DNA from: JAJPHF01 sp035293805
GTDB taxonomy: Bacteria; Chloroflexota; UBA6077; JAJPHF01
Assembly (NCBI GenBank): GCA_035293805.1
Contig: DATGMD010000028.1
Location: 1 to 64,000 of the forward strand
Length of the DNA stretch: 64,000 bases
Direction: 5' to 3'
The notes below the pieces were generated by a model. That model was not told the DNA's origin. It searched no databases and was given only the letters and a program-made list of their open reading frames with translations. A program made the position numbers and the translations under genes. This document shows, piece by piece, positions 51,215 through 60,031 of the stretch (its first letter is position 1; every line of letters begins with the position of its first letter).

Positions 51215-51810
51215 CGCGTCACACCCGCGCTGGGCCGGAGGCGTGCCCCGGCCGCCCGCATGGCGTCCAGCGCTCGCGCCTCGTCGTCCGGCTGCAGGTT
51301 CACGGCACTCACGGTGTCCGCCAGCACGGTCACCTCGAAGCCGTGCTGGCGCGCGTCGAGCACCGACGCCTTGACGCAGTAGTCGGTGGCCAGGCCGCCC
51401 ACGTACAGGTGCCGCACGCCGCGCTCGCGCAGCAGATCGGCCAGCGGCCGGCCCGCGGCGTCGCGCGCCTCGAAGGCGGAATAGGCGTCCTCGTCCTCCC
51501 CCACGCCCTTGGACACGACGATGGTGCCCGCCGGCAGGTGCAGGTCGGGATGGAACTCCGCGCCCGGCGTGCCCTGCACGCAGTGCGCGGGCCAGGTGCC
51601 GCCGTGCTCTTGGAAGTGAATCGTGCGGGGCGGGTGCCAATCGCGCGTGGCGATCACCGGCCGCCCGGCCGCCGCGAAGCGGGCCGCGGCGGCGTTCAGC
51701 GGCGCCACGACCTGGTCGCCCTTGGCCACGGCGAGCGAGCCTCCGGGACAGAAGTCGCGCTGCACGTCGATCACGATCAACGCGCTATCCGGCTCTGGCG
51801 TCCAGTCCAT
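51211..51810 (-). CDS. pncA: nicotinamidase
   Basis: This 199-residue cysteine amidase converts nicotinamide to nicotinate. The triad is D15 (VIDVQRDFCPGG), K101 (VVSKGVGEDEDAYSAF) and C145 (ATDYCVKASV); the metal site is D57, H59 (TRDWHPP) and H76 (WPAHCVQGT). These identify nicotinamidase rather than a generic isochorismatase. It overlaps pncB by four bases and shares its transcript. ATG at 51810 follows AAAGGAGC. Confidence 0.95.
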   Translation of the reverse strand: MDWTPEPDSALIVIDVQRDFCPGGSLAVAKGDQVVAPLNAAAARFAAAGRPVIATRDWHPPRTIHFQEHGGTWPAHCVQGTPGAEFHPDLHLPAGTIVVSKGVGEDEDAYSAFEARDAAGRPLADLLRERGVRHLYVGGLATDYCVKASVLDARQHGFEVTVLADTVSAVNLQPDDEARALDAMRAAGARLRPSAGVTR

Positions 51811-51903
51811 GTTGCCGCTCCTTTCCGGTGAGCTAACCGCGCGTCGCCAGCAATTATTTCCATGATGATAGCATATCCGCCGGCGGACGCAAGCGTGCGC
51901 AGC

Positions 51904-52602
51904 CTAGCCGTTGGAGAGGTAGTTGATGGCCCGCGCCACGACCATCGTGATCACCACCACGGAGATCGCGATCTGGCACATCTGCAACAGCTTGGCGCGG
52001 CGCGAGAGTACCTGGATGTCCGTTGGCCCGAACGCGGTGCCCGTGGTGAATGCCAGGAACAGGTAGTCGACGTAAAGAGGGTGCCAGCAGGGATAGTCGG
52101 GCAGCGTCGCCGCCTGTGCCGGGAACAGGAAGTCGCGCGGCGCCCAGCGATTGCCCAGGCGCTGCATGTGGCCGCCGCCGTCGAGCAGCCAGTACCAGAT
52201 GGTGAAGAGCAGCACGTTGTTCAGCCAGATCAGCACCCCGTCGAAGAGGAGGCCGTTGCCGCGCGTCTCGACGTGCCGGGGCGAGGGCACCGCGAGATCG
52301 ATCGCGTTGAGTATCAAGCCCACGGTGAACACGACCATAATGGCCACGACGACGCGGCGCACCGATACCATGTGGCCGGTCAGGTACAGCCCGAGGGTGA
52401 TGGCTACCAGCGTCCAGAGTAGCCCGTGCCAGGCATCCTCCACGATGGCGGTGGGCAGCAGGCGGTCGAGGGGCGTGGTGCCGAAGTTCAGCACCGAGTC
52501 CAGCACCTGCTCGACCACGGTGATGAGCAGCAGGTTCACGACGAGCGGCCAGCCGTGCGCCAGGTGCTGGCGATACTGCCCCGGGGGCTGGCGGCGGAGC
52601 AT
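51904..52602 (-). CDS. polytopic membrane protein with channel-like C-terminus
   Basis: The protein has 232 residues with about five spans. The C-terminal pair of helices with the connecting segment YLFLAFTTGTAFGPTDIQVL resembles a two-helix pore loop (a TTGTAFG filter-like stretch) as in ion-channel-like membrane proteins of unknown function. The ATG at 52602 lies six bases after a 39-codon small frame. Ion conduction is an inference from the loop only. Confidence 0.6.
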   Translation of the reverse strand: MLRRQPPGQYRQHLAHGWPLVVNLLLITVVEQVLDSVLNFGTTPLDRLLPTAIVEDAWHGLLWTLVAITLGLYLTGHMVSVRRVVVAIMVVFTVGLILNAIDLAVPSPRHVETRGNGLLFDGVLIWLNNVLLFTIWYWLLDGGGHMQRLGNRWAPRDFLFPAQAATLPDYPCWHPLYVDYLFLAFTTGTAFGPTDIQVLSRRAKLLQMCQIAISVVVITMVVARAINYLSNG

Positions 52603-52608
52603 GCCCGC

Positions 52609-52728
52609 TCAGCCGGACCGGCCCAGCCGGCGCTCCAGACGGGCCTGCGCGGCCGGCTTGAGCGGCAGCTGCCAGCGACGGGCGAGCGCCGCGGCGGGTA
52701 GGGGGGCGTCGGGGCCGCGCGCGGGCAT
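52609..52728 (-). CDS. possible 39-residue peptide gene
   Basis: ATG at 52728 follows GAGGAG at seven bases, and the frame ends six bases before the membrane-protein start. The peptide is Ala/Pro/Arg-rich. The ribosome site and tight spacing support translation; the amino-acid composition does not, so it is a weak call. It could be a leader peptide. Confidence 0.35.
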   Translation of the reverse strand: MPARGPDAPLPAAALARRWQLPLKPAAQARLERRLGRSG

Positions 52729-52747
52729 TGACGGCTCCTCGGCGTCG

Positions 52748-54475
52748 CTAGCGCGCTGGCGCGGCCGACGAGCCGCCGAAGCGCGGGGCCTCCGGCGCGC
52801 GGACGGTCGGCGCGGCGGCCGGAGCGGCCGGGGCGGCTGGGGCTGCCGGCTGGGGCGCGGCGGTCGGGCGCACGGCGGTTGGCGGGCTCACCGGCGCGAC
52901 GGGCGCGGCGGTGGGCGGCAGCGGGCCGCGAGCCGGCTCGGTCGGGGGCGCCGCGGGCACGGCCTGCGGCACCGCCGTGGGGCGGACGGCGGTCACGACG
53001 GCCGGCGCGGCCGTGGGAGCGAGCGTGGGGGCCGCGCGCGGCGCCTCGGGCGCCACCGTCGGGCGCACGGCGGTGGGTGGCGGCGCCACCGTGGGCGGCT
53101 CGCTGCGGCCCGGCGAGGCGACGACGGCCACGGTCGGCGCGGGAGCTGGCGGCGCGCTGACGCGCGGCGTGCTCGTGCTCAGCGCGCTGGTGGCGGCCGT
53201 CGCCAGCGGCGTGGCTGCCGTGGCCGTCGCGCCGCCGGGCAGCGCCGTGCCCGTGCCGGGGCCGGCCGTCGCCACCACGGCCGGCGGCACCGGCGTGGGG
53301 CGCGCGGCGGGGTTCGGCGCGCGCAGCGTCGAGCGGGCGCGCGTGCCGCCGGGCGCGTTGAAGTAGTCGTAGACGGCGCGGCTGAGCGCCGCCTCGGCCT
53401 GCGTCACCTGCCCGACGTCGGGCGCCTCCTCCGCTAGCAGCGCGATCACGTAGGTCGCGTCGGGCGAGTAGACGATGCCCACGTCGTGAACGACGCCGTC
53501 GAGGTTGCCCGTCTTGTGGGCCACGGGCACGTCGCGCGGCAGCTGCGCCGGCAGGCGGTCGTTGACCTTCTGGTCGAGCATTAGCTCGACCATCTCCGTG
53601 CTCGCGGCGGCGCTCGGTCCACGGCCCAGCGCCAGCAGCTCCAGCAGGTGCAGCATGTCGCGGGGCGAGGTGGTGATCTGGTCGCCCGCCTGGCGCGTCT
53701 CGCGCATGCCCAGGTCTTGCATCGTGCTATTGATGTTCGCCCACCCGACCCGGTCGGCGAGCAGGTTCGCCGTGGCGTTGTCGCTGCGGGTGATCATCTG
53801 GTCGAGCGCCCAGTCGACGCTGACGGACGTGCCGACGGGCACCGCGAGCGTGCCCAGGTCGAGCCGGGCGTAGTTGTCGGTGAGGGTCAGCATCTCGTTG
53901 AAGCTCAGGCGGCCCGCCTCGTGCTGGCGGTAGGCCTCGTACATCACGGTGAGCTTGAACAGGCTGGCCGACGGGAAGGCGCGATCGGCGTTCACGAGCA
54001 CGCCCTCGCCGGTATCGAGGTTCTTGATCGCCACGCCGAAGATGCCGCGTAGCTCGCCCAGGCGCTTGTGCACGAGGTCGACGAGTTCGGGCGACGTGGT
54101 GAACGCTTTGGCGCCGGTCGGGCCGGGCGGGGCCACGTCCGGGCTCTGGGCGTCGAGCACCGCGAGGGGGGCGCGCGCCGCGGGCACGACGAGCGTGGCC
54201 ACGGGCGGCGAGGCGACGACCGCCGGCGGGGGGCCGCCGATGCGGTCGCTGCCGACGACGATCTGGAGCAGCACGAAAGCGAGCAGGCTCAGCCCGAGGA
54301 CGAGCGCGATGATCGCGGCGGCCGGGCCGCCCGGGGTGTGCCGGCGCGCCTGGCCCCGCCGCGCGGAGAGCATCGGACGATTGGGGCGGCGGGCGCTCTG
54401 CGGTCCCGCGCTGGGCATCTCACGCGTTGGCGACTGATCGGTTCTCCCTGCCACACCCGCTCCGAGCGTCCCCAT
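52748..54475 (-). CDS. exported beta-lactamase-fold serine hydrolase with Pro/Ala/Thr-rich tail
   Basis: This is a membrane-anchored protein of 575 residues (start uncertain: GTG 54493 or ATG 54418 also possible). One N-terminal membrane span (AAAIIALVLGLSLLAFVLLQ) is followed by a class A beta-lactamase-like domain with SxxK (S171-K174 in SASLFK), SDN (231-233) and KTG (HKTGNLDG). The final 180 residues are a low-complexity Pro/Ala/Thr/Val tail with repeated AVRPTAAP and PTVAP units. It may be a D-Ala-D-Ala-cleaving or substrate-processing enzyme anchored outside the cell. True beta-lactamase activity is not shown. Confidence 0.75.
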   Translation of the reverse strand: MGTLGAGVAGRTDQSPTREMPSAGPQSARRPNRPMLSARRGQARRHTPGGPAAAIIALVLGLSLLAFVLLQIVVGSDRIGGPPPAVVASPPVATLVVPAARAPLAVLDAQSPDVAPPGPTGAKAFTTSPELVDLVHKRLGELRGIFGVAIKNLDTGEGVLVNADRAFPSASLFKLTVMYEAYRQHEAGRLSFNEMLTLTDNYARLDLGTLAVPVGTSVSVDWALDQMITRSDNATANLLADRVGWANINSTMQDLGMRETRQAGDQITTSPRDMLHLLELLALGRGPSAAASTEMVELMLDQKVNDRLPAQLPRDVPVAHKTGNLDGVVHDVGIVYSPDATYVIALLAEEAPDVGQVTQAEAALSRAVYDYFNAPGGTRARSTLRAPNPAARPTPVPPAVVATAGPGTGTALPGGATATAATPLATAATSALSTSTPRVSAPPAPAPTVAVVASPGRSEPPTVAPPPTAVRPTVAPEAPRAAPTLAPTAAPAVVTAVRPTAVPQAVPAAPPTEPARGPLPPTAAPVAPVSPPTAVRPTAAPQPAAPAAPAAPAAAPTVRAPEAPRFGGSSAAPAR

Positions 54476-54665
54476 CGTGGGTCGGCGTACCACCAGCCGC
54501 CGCCGCGGCCCGTGCGCCGCCCGCCCGTACCGGGCGCCGGTGCGGATTGTAGCACGCTCCCCTCCCGGCCGGCAGGCATTCTGTGACCGGTTCGTGACGT
54601 GGGCCGGCGCCAGGCCGCCGGCGGTCGTGTCCGGCGCGCATTGCTTGAGGGGGCCGGGACGCCTT

Positions 54666-54674
54666 TGCTAGCAT
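54666..54674 (+). promoter_or_regulatory. putative extended -10 (TGCTAGCAT)
   Basis: TG-C-TAGCAT 27 bp before the lipoprotein start. The same TAGCAT form with TG upstream occurs at 57786-57793. Confidence 0.35.
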
Positions 54675-54700
54675 TTCCCGACGTTCACCCCGGAGACGCC

Positions 54701-55870
54701 ATGCGCAAGCTCGCGCTCATCCTGCTCGTGCTCGCGGCGCTGCTCGCGCTCGGGAGCTGCCGCGCCGGCGCGCCCCTGCTCGGCGCCGTCTATACCAGCG
54801 GCCCGGCGCTGCGCGTGCTGGGCGATGGCGTGACTCAGCCGGTCGTCGTCCACTACTCGCTGGGGCGCCCGGCCGACGTGTCCGTGTGGCTGGACGGGCA
54901 CGACGGCAACCGCCTGGTACTGCGCGAGCGCCAGCCGCGCCCGCCGGGCGACGATTATCAGCTCAGCTTCGACGGCACCTACGCCCCGACGCCGGACGGC
55001 GTGGAGCGCCGGGTCGTCGCGCCGGGCGCGTACCGCGTGACGGTGCAGGCGGTGGACCAGCAGGGCTACCGCGAGGAGAACAGCGCCGAGGTGGCGGTGG
55101 CGGCCGCCGACACGGACCCGCCCCGGATCGAGAATCTGGTCGCCGATCCCCAGACCATCTCGCCCAACTTCGACGCGATCGACGACGTGGCGCAGATCAG
55201 CTTCCGCCTGACCAAGGACGCCCGCGTGTCGATCTACGCCACGGACGAGCAGGGCCGCAAGCAGTACGTGGGCGTGCGCGACGACAAGCGCGACGCCGGC
55301 GAGTACGCGGAGACGTGGGCGGGCGTGGTGAACGAGCGGCCGCTGCGCGACGGCCTGTACTACTACACGGTCGAGGCGCGCGACCGCGCGGGCAACGTGA
55401 GCGTCGCGCGGGTGCCGGTGCTGCTGGACGCGGGCGGCGTCCCCAAGGCGAAGATCACGTCGGTGTACATCGCCCCGCGGCAAGTCTTGCTGGGCGGCTC
55501 GGTAAGCGTCGAGATCGGCGTGCGCAACATCGGCGAGACGGTGCTGCGCACGCAGGGCCCTGACCCCGGCTACACCTACAACAGCTACGAGAGCTTCGGC
55601 TCGATCGAGAACGGCGCCTACATCGACCGCGCCGGCTTCTGGCGGGTGGGCATCGACTGGCAGGGCGCGCCGACCACCGCGGGCGCGCGCTATCCCTATC
55701 GCTGGGGCTTCGGCCACGACCTGGCGCCCGGCGAGGAGGTGACCGTCACCGGCACCATCCAGATGCTGCACAAGGTGACCAAGATGTGGCTCTACGGCGG
55801 GCTCGTGCAGGAGGGCCACCGCTATTGGGACGACGGCGTAGGCCGCTCGCTGGTCGAAGTGAGCTTCTAG
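54701..55870 (+). CDS. lipoprotein with FlgD-like Ig domain
   Basis: The protein has 389 residues. The signal LILLVLAALLALGSC ends in a lipobox, so the mature N-terminal Cys should be lipidated. The middle (about 110-250) has VAPGAYRVTVQAVDQQGY, PQTISPNFDAIDDVAQISFR and GLYYYTVEARDRAGNVS, the FlgD-type Ig and related beta-sandwich pattern. The C-terminal part is further beta-rich. It could be a surface-binding protein. A glycosyltransferase follows with a one-base overlap (TAGTG). Confidence 0.7.
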   Translation: MRKLALILLVLAALLALGSCRAGAPLLGAVYTSGPALRVLGDGVTQPVVVHYSLGRPADVSVWLDGHDGNRLVLRERQPRPPGDDYQLSFDGTYAPTPDGVERRVVAPGAYRVTVQAVDQQGYREENSAEVAVAAADTDPPRIENLVADPQTISPNFDAIDDVAQISFRLTKDARVSIYATDEQGRKQYVGVRDDKRDAGEYAETWAGVVNERPLRDGLYYYTVEARDRAGNVSVARVPVLLDAGGVPKAKITSVYIAPRQVLLGGSVSVEIGVRNIGETVLRTQGPDPGYTYNSYESFGSIENGAYIDRAGFWRVGIDWQGAPTTAGARYPYRWGFGHDLAPGEEVTVTGTIQMLHKVTKMWLYGGLVQEGHRYWDDGVGRSLVEVSF

Positions 55871-56739
55871 TGACGACGCGCCCCGCGGGGCCGCCAGCCG
55901 CGCAGGGGCCGGGGATCACCGGGGCGGTGCTGGCCCGCGACGAGGCGGCGTTCATTGGCCCCTGCCTCGCCAGCCTGGGCTGGGCCGACGCCGTGCTGGT
56001 GCTGGTGGACGACCGCACGGCGGACGCCACGGCCGAGATCGCTCGCCAGCACACCGACCAGGTACGGGTGGTCCCCTTCGAGAGCTTCCCGCGCTTTCGC
56101 AACCGCGCGCTGGCGCTCGCCCAGACCGAGTGGGTGTTCTTCGTGGACGCCGACGAGCGCGTGCCACGGGCGCTGGCCGCCGAGGCGCGCGACGCCGTGG
56201 CGCGGGCCGCCGCGGACGGCACGGCGGGCTACTGGGTGCCGCGGCGCAACCGCATTCGGGGACAATGGGTGCGCGGGGCCGGCTGGAGCCCTGACTATCA
56301 GCTGCGCCTGCTGCGGCGGACCGCGGCGCGCTACGCGCCCGGCGGACTGGTCCACGAGGTTGCCGCGCTCGACGGCCCGGCGGGCTGGCTGCGGGAGCCG
56401 CTGATCCATCTGAACTACGACACGCTCGCGGAGTTCGTGGCGAAGCAGCGGCGCTACGCCGCGCTGGAGGCCGAGACGCGCTGGCGGCAGGGCGAGCGAG
56501 TCCGCGCCCGCGCCTACCTGGGCCAGCCGGCGCGCGAGTTCTGGCGGCGCTACGTCACCCTGGGCGGGCGCCGGGATGGCGCGCTCGGGCTGCTGCTGGC
56601 CGCCTACCTGGGCTACGCCGCGCTGCTGCGCACGCGCCGCCTGGCCCGGCTCTGGCGCGAGCGTGGCGTGCCGCCACGGGTTGCCGCGGGCAGCGCGCCG
56701 CGCCTGCCCGCGCCCGGCGCTGCGCGCTCAGCGGGCTGA
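55870..56739 (+). CDS. glycosyltransferase family 2
   Basis: This 289-residue GT-A fold enzyme has GITGAVLARDEAAFIGPCLA, LVLVDDRTADATAEIA (donor-binding Asp-Asp), WVFFVDADERV (DXD-like metal motif), and a C-terminal helix pair ending in a possible membrane-associated Arg-rich region. It resembles WaaE/KdtX-type and other membrane-proximal enzymes that add a sugar to a lipid or surface glycan. The GTG start overlaps the lipoprotein stop, so both are coupled. Confidence 0.85.
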   Translation: MTTRPAGPPAAQGPGITGAVLARDEAAFIGPCLASLGWADAVLVLVDDRTADATAEIARQHTDQVRVVPFESFPRFRNRALALAQTEWVFFVDADERVPRALAAEARDAVARAAADGTAGYWVPRRNRIRGQWVRGAGWSPDYQLRLLRRTAARYAPGGLVHEVAALDGPAGWLREPLIHLNYDTLAEFVAKQRRYAALEAETRWRQGERVRARAYLGQPAREFWRRYVTLGGRRDGALGLLLAAYLGYAALLRTRRLARLWRERGVPPRVAAGSAPRLPAPGAARSAG

Positions 56740-57057
56740 GCGCTCGGTGGCGGGCGTGATGTTCGACGGCAGCCAGAAGTGGGCGGTCACGTTCGTGGCG
56801 CCGATGATGCGCAGCTCGCGCATGATGCGACGGTTGTCGTCGCCCTCGACGAACGAGCGCCAGGAGTCGAGGCTATCGAACTCGATGGTGACCATCACCT
56901 GCGGCGTGCTCTCCATCGGGTTGCGGAACGTGCGGAACTCCTCGACGCCGGGATGGCGCAGCACGGTCGGAATCCAGTCGTTGCGCGCCTTGTTGGAGTA
57001 CACCGTGAGGTTCTCGCGGTGGGTAGGCAGGTCCCAGGTCATCACGTAGAGGACCAT
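56728..57057 (-). CDS. small dimeric alpha/beta barrel (NIPSNAP/ABM-like) protein
   Basis: The protein has 109 residues. Strand MVLYVMTWDLP, then WIPTVLRHPGVEEFRTFRNP and QVMVTIEFDSLDSWRSFVE, matches the ferredoxin-like dimeric barrel of antibiotic-monooxygenase and NIPSNAP proteins. Its 3' end overlaps the glycosyltransferase by 12 bp in convergent arrangement. Substrate unknown. Confidence 0.65.
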   Translation of the reverse strand: MVLYVMTWDLPTHRENLTVYSNKARNDWIPTVLRHPGVEEFRTFRNPMESTPQVMVTIEFDSLDSWRSFVEGDDNRRIMRELRIIGATNVTAHFWLPSNITPATERSAR

Positions 57058-57236
57058 TTTCTCGCATCCCGCTGTAGAATCGTGGACGCGGCCGCCGCGG
57101 CGCTCGCCCCGCTGGTAATCTCAGTATACGCCGCCGCCCGGGCGCCGCGTAGCCCCGCGACGTTCGCGGCGCGCGAGCGTCGCGGCCGCGCTTGCGCTAC
57201 CATCAAGTAAGCAAGCCCCCAGCCTGGAGAGGTAGC

Positions 57237-57692
57237 GTGAGCGACGATCTGGCGCGGCGCACCGATCGCTATCGCCCGGTCTGGCGGCCGGTGGCCGAGC
57301 AGCGCTATCGTGGCTTCCGGCTGCTGGTGCGCGAGAACGTCAGTCCGGCCGCGCGGCAGCTAGTCCGCGACATCAACACGTTCTTCCCCGAGCGTCGCTG
57401 GAGCTTCATTCCGTCGCCGCGCGGGTGGTACGTCTTCTGCGCCATCGCGGAGGAGCCGGACCCGCTGGCCGACCTGATCGTGACGCGCACCTTCGGCGCG
57501 CACCGCAGCCACGCGAGCGCTGGCCACACCTGGTGCAACGACACGCTGCAGCCGCGCCCCGACGTGATGAACCTCGACGAGCCCGATCTGCTGGTGCGCC
57601 TGCACGAGCAGGTGGACCGGTACCTCGCCGCCCGCGCCGTCCTCGTCGAGCGGCTCACGGCGCTCCGCGCCCGCGCCGAGCAGCCCGAGTAG
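57237..57692 (+). CDS. hypothetical protein, 151 residues
   Basis: A soluble protein with an alpha/beta pattern: FRLLVRENVSPAARQLVRDI, FFPERRWSFIPSPRGWYVFC, and a terminal helix (RYLAARAVLVERLTALRARA). GTG at 57237 follows GGAGAGG. No motif is recognised. TACCAT at 57198-57203 is a weak -10 candidate. Confidence 0.55.
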   Translation: MSDDLARRTDRYRPVWRPVAEQRYRGFRLLVRENVSPAARQLVRDINTFFPERRWSFIPSPRGWYVFCAIAEEPDPLADLIVTRTFGAHRSHASAGHTWCNDTLQPRPDVMNLDEPDLLVRLHEQVDRYLAARAVLVERLTALRARAEQPE

Positions 57693-57785
57693 CGCCGCGG
57701 CGCCCGCGCCGCGCGTCCGACGGCCGTACGAGCGTAGGTTTCCTCTCTCTCCGCGGACAAGCGCCAGGGTCGGGGCCAGCGGCGT

Positions 57786-57793
57786 GGTAGCAT
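57786..57793 (+). promoter_or_regulatory. putative extended -10 (TGGTAGCAT type)
   Basis: TAGCAT with TG upstream, 57 bp before the substrate-binding gene start. Confidence 0.35.
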
Positions 57794-57850
57794 GGTGCGT
57801 CCCCAATGAGCCGCGGCGCGCCAACACGGCGGGGGCCTGGAGTCGGACCG

Positions 57851-59023
57851 ATGCCACGAGCACTTGTCCTTGGTTGGCCCGCGCTCGCCGTGCTGCTGTT
57901 AGCGGCCGCCTGCGCGCCGAGCGCCGGCCCGCCGGCCGCGCCACCCACGGCTGTGGCGGCGCCGGCCGCGAGCCAGCCGGCGACCACCCCCTCCGCGGCC
58001 GGCGGGGCTACAGCCGGCCCTGCCGCGCCGGGCGCGGCGAGCGTTCCGCTGGCGCCCGTCGGCCGGGCGCGCGTCGCGGTGCAGAACGTGGCGGGCGACG
58101 TGCTGATCTACGCCGCCGACAAGCTGGGGTACTACCAGCAGGAAGGGCTCGACGTCGAGATCGTGCCGATCCTCGACGCCACGCAGATGACGCCGGCCCT
58201 CGCTACCGAGCAGATCGACATCGCCGGTATCGGCGGCACCGCGCCGATGTGGAACGCCGTCGCGCGCAACGTGCCGATGAAGCTGGTGCTCGACAAGGGC
58301 AGCTTCCGCCCCGGCTTCGACTTCAATGCCCTGGTGGTCCGCAAGGACCTCTACGACTCGGGTCAGGTGCGCCGCCTGGAGGACCTGCGGGGGCGCCTGG
58401 TGGGGCTCGTGCCGCCGGGCAAGGCGTCGGGTAACGGCGCAATGATCGCGGCGGGCTTGCAGCGTGTCGGCATGAGCCTGGATGATCTGAACATCCAGGC
58501 GATGACCTTCGCCGACCAGCTGCCGGCGCTCGCGAACGGCGCCATCGACGCCGGCGCGCTGGGCGAGCCGTTCTTGCTGCGGGCGCTGCGGCAGGGCAGC
58601 GTGGAGAAGCTGGTGGGGCTGGGGGAGCTGTATCCAGGCTTCACCGTCAGCGCGCTCTGCTTCTCGCCCACGCTCTACAACAACCGCGCCGTCGCCCGCG
58701 CTTACGTGCGCGCGTACATTCGGACCATCCGCGACTACCTGCAAGCTTTCGCCGGTCCGCCCGACAACCCCACGCGGGCGCAGATCGAGAGCATCATGGC
58801 CGGCTACACCGGCATCGACGCGGCCGTAGTACACGACATGGTGCCCATTGGCTACAGCCCGAACGGCCTGCCGAACGAGGACTCGCTGCGCTACGCGTAC
58901 CAATATTTCCGCGACCTCGGCCTGATTACGGAGCCGATCTCCGACGCGACGTTCGCGGCGCTCTGGGGCACGGAGCTCGTGAACGACGTGCTCGCCGACC
59001 TGGGCCGACTGCCGGAGAGCTGA
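57851..59023 (+). CDS. ABC transporter substrate-binding lipoprotein (SsuA/NMT1-like)
   Basis: This 390-residue lipoprotein has a signal ending in LLLAAAC, then a Pro/Ala/Thr linker, then a periplasmic-binding fold (VAVQNVAGDVLIYAADKLGY, YQQEGLDVEIVPILD, GKASGNGAMIAAGLQRVGMS, GAIDAGALGEPFLL). It is close to SsuA/TauA and NMT1-type proteins, which bind sulfonates or other small anions. No permease or ATPase gene is next to it. ATG at 57851; TAGCAT at 57788-57793 is a possible -10. Confidence 0.8.
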   Translation: MPRALVLGWPALAVLLLAAACAPSAGPPAAPPTAVAAPAASQPATTPSAAGGATAGPAAPGAASVPLAPVGRARVAVQNVAGDVLIYAADKLGYYQQEGLDVEIVPILDATQMTPALATEQIDIAGIGGTAPMWNAVARNVPMKLVLDKGSFRPGFDFNALVVRKDLYDSGQVRRLEDLRGRLVGLVPPGKASGNGAMIAAGLQRVGMSLDDLNIQAMTFADQLPALANGAIDAGALGEPFLLRALRQGSVEKLVGLGELYPGFTVSALCFSPTLYNNRAVARAYVRAYIRTIRDYLQAFAGPPDNPTRAQIESIMAGYTGIDAAVVHDMVPIGYSPNGLPNEDSLRYAYQYFRDLGLITEPISDATFAALWGTELVNDVLADLGRLPES

Positions 59024-59070
59024 GCGACGCCCGCCCGCGGCGCACAGCCGGCGATGCGGCTAGCGCGTCG

Positions 59071-59832
59071 TCACTCGAGCGAGGGCGCGACCTGGTAGTG
59101 CAGGTACAGCTCGTCGCCATCGGCGTGAAGCGCCAGGAGGCGCAGCCCGATGGGGCTGTCGGGCAACGGGGGGGCGCTAGCCACGATGGACGGCTCGCTG
59201 CCGCCGGCCAGCTTCGGCGCGAGCGTGAGGAACAGCTCGTCCACGAGGCCGGCGCGCAGCAGGGCCTGGTTCAGCGTCGGGCCGCCCTCGCAGAGCAGCC
59301 AGCGCACGCCCAGCTCGTCGCGCAGCGCGGCGAGCGCGGCCGATAGGTCCACCGTCGTCTCGCCGGCCACGATCAGCCGCAAGCCCGCGGCGGCGGCCGG
59401 CTCCACGGTCGTCGCGCCCGCCGCACTCGTGATGAGCACGCGCGCGAAGTCGGCGCGCGCGAAGTAGGCGCGGGCGAGCGGGAGCCGGCCCGAGTTGCTC
59501 ACGAGCACCCCGAGCGGCTGCGGCGTCTGTCCCCGCGCCAGCCGCGCCGCGACGTAGCTCGGGGGCACGGTTGGCGTCAGGGCCTCGGCGCGGAGCGTCC
59601 CGACGCCCACCATCACGGCGTCGGCCCGGGCGCGCAGCTGACGCATCAGCAGGCGATCGTGGGCGCCGCCGATGCCGGCCGCGCGGCCGGCGACCGCGGC
59701 GCGGCCGTCCACCGTGCTCACCATGTTGAGCGCGACGTGCGGGCGCGCGGCGGGCGGCGGGGGCCAGGCGAGGTCGGCGTAGACGCTGTCGGCCGGGCGC
59801 TCGACGGCCGGGAGGGGAAACAGGCGCCACAT
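59071..59832 (-). CDS. RibD C-terminal-domain reductase
   Basis: The protein has 253 residues. It has RPHVALNMVSTVDGRAAVAG, ADAVMVGVGTLRAE and LLCEGGPTLNQALLRAGLVD, as in the RibD C-terminal domain and DHFR-like reductases. It would reduce a pyrimidine or related ring with NADPH; without a deaminase domain the riboflavin step is not certain. ATG at 59832 follows GAGAGGGCC, and GGGAGAGG doubles as part of the upstream palindrome repeat. Confidence 0.75.
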   Translation of the reverse strand: MWRLFPLPAVERPADSVYADLAWPPPPAARPHVALNMVSTVDGRAAVAGRAAGIGGAHDRLLMRQLRARADAVMVGVGTLRAEALTPTVPPSYVAARLARGQTPQPLGVLVSNSGRLPLARAYFARADFARVLITSAAGATTVEPAAAAGLRLIVAGETTVDLSAALAALRDELGVRWLLCEGGPTLNQALLRAGLVDELFLTLAPKLAGGSEPSIVASAPPLPDSPIGLRLLALHADGDELYLHYQVAPSLE

Positions 59833-59834
59833 GG

Positions 59835-59931
59835 CCCTCTCCCACGCGCGTGGGGCGGATTAGCGGTCGCAGTAGGCGCGCACGCGGCGGCCGACCCCTC
59901 TCGCACGCGCGTGGGGCGAATTATACCAGCC
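59835..59931 (-). promoter_or_regulatory. promoter with two near-identical palindromic sites
   Basis: The minus strand has TGGTATAAT (59928-59920), a perfect extended -10. Downstream are two copies of a CCCCACGCGCGTG-centred sequence about 59 bp apart (59894-59923 and 59835-59862 in plus coordinates), one covering the ribosome site. This is an arrangement expected for an operator pair. Confidence 0.55.
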
Positions 59932-60031
59932 GCCGGGGCGGGTACTGGGCGAGCGGGGCGGCGCTCCGCCGGGCGCCGGGCGGCCCGCGGAACCAACTCT
60001 CCTGGCCTGGCTGGAGCGCCGGCCGCATCGA

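Noticed and set aside
51211..51810. Generic isochorismatase call
   Set aside because: The DxH...H metal site and the overlap with pncB identify nicotinamidase.
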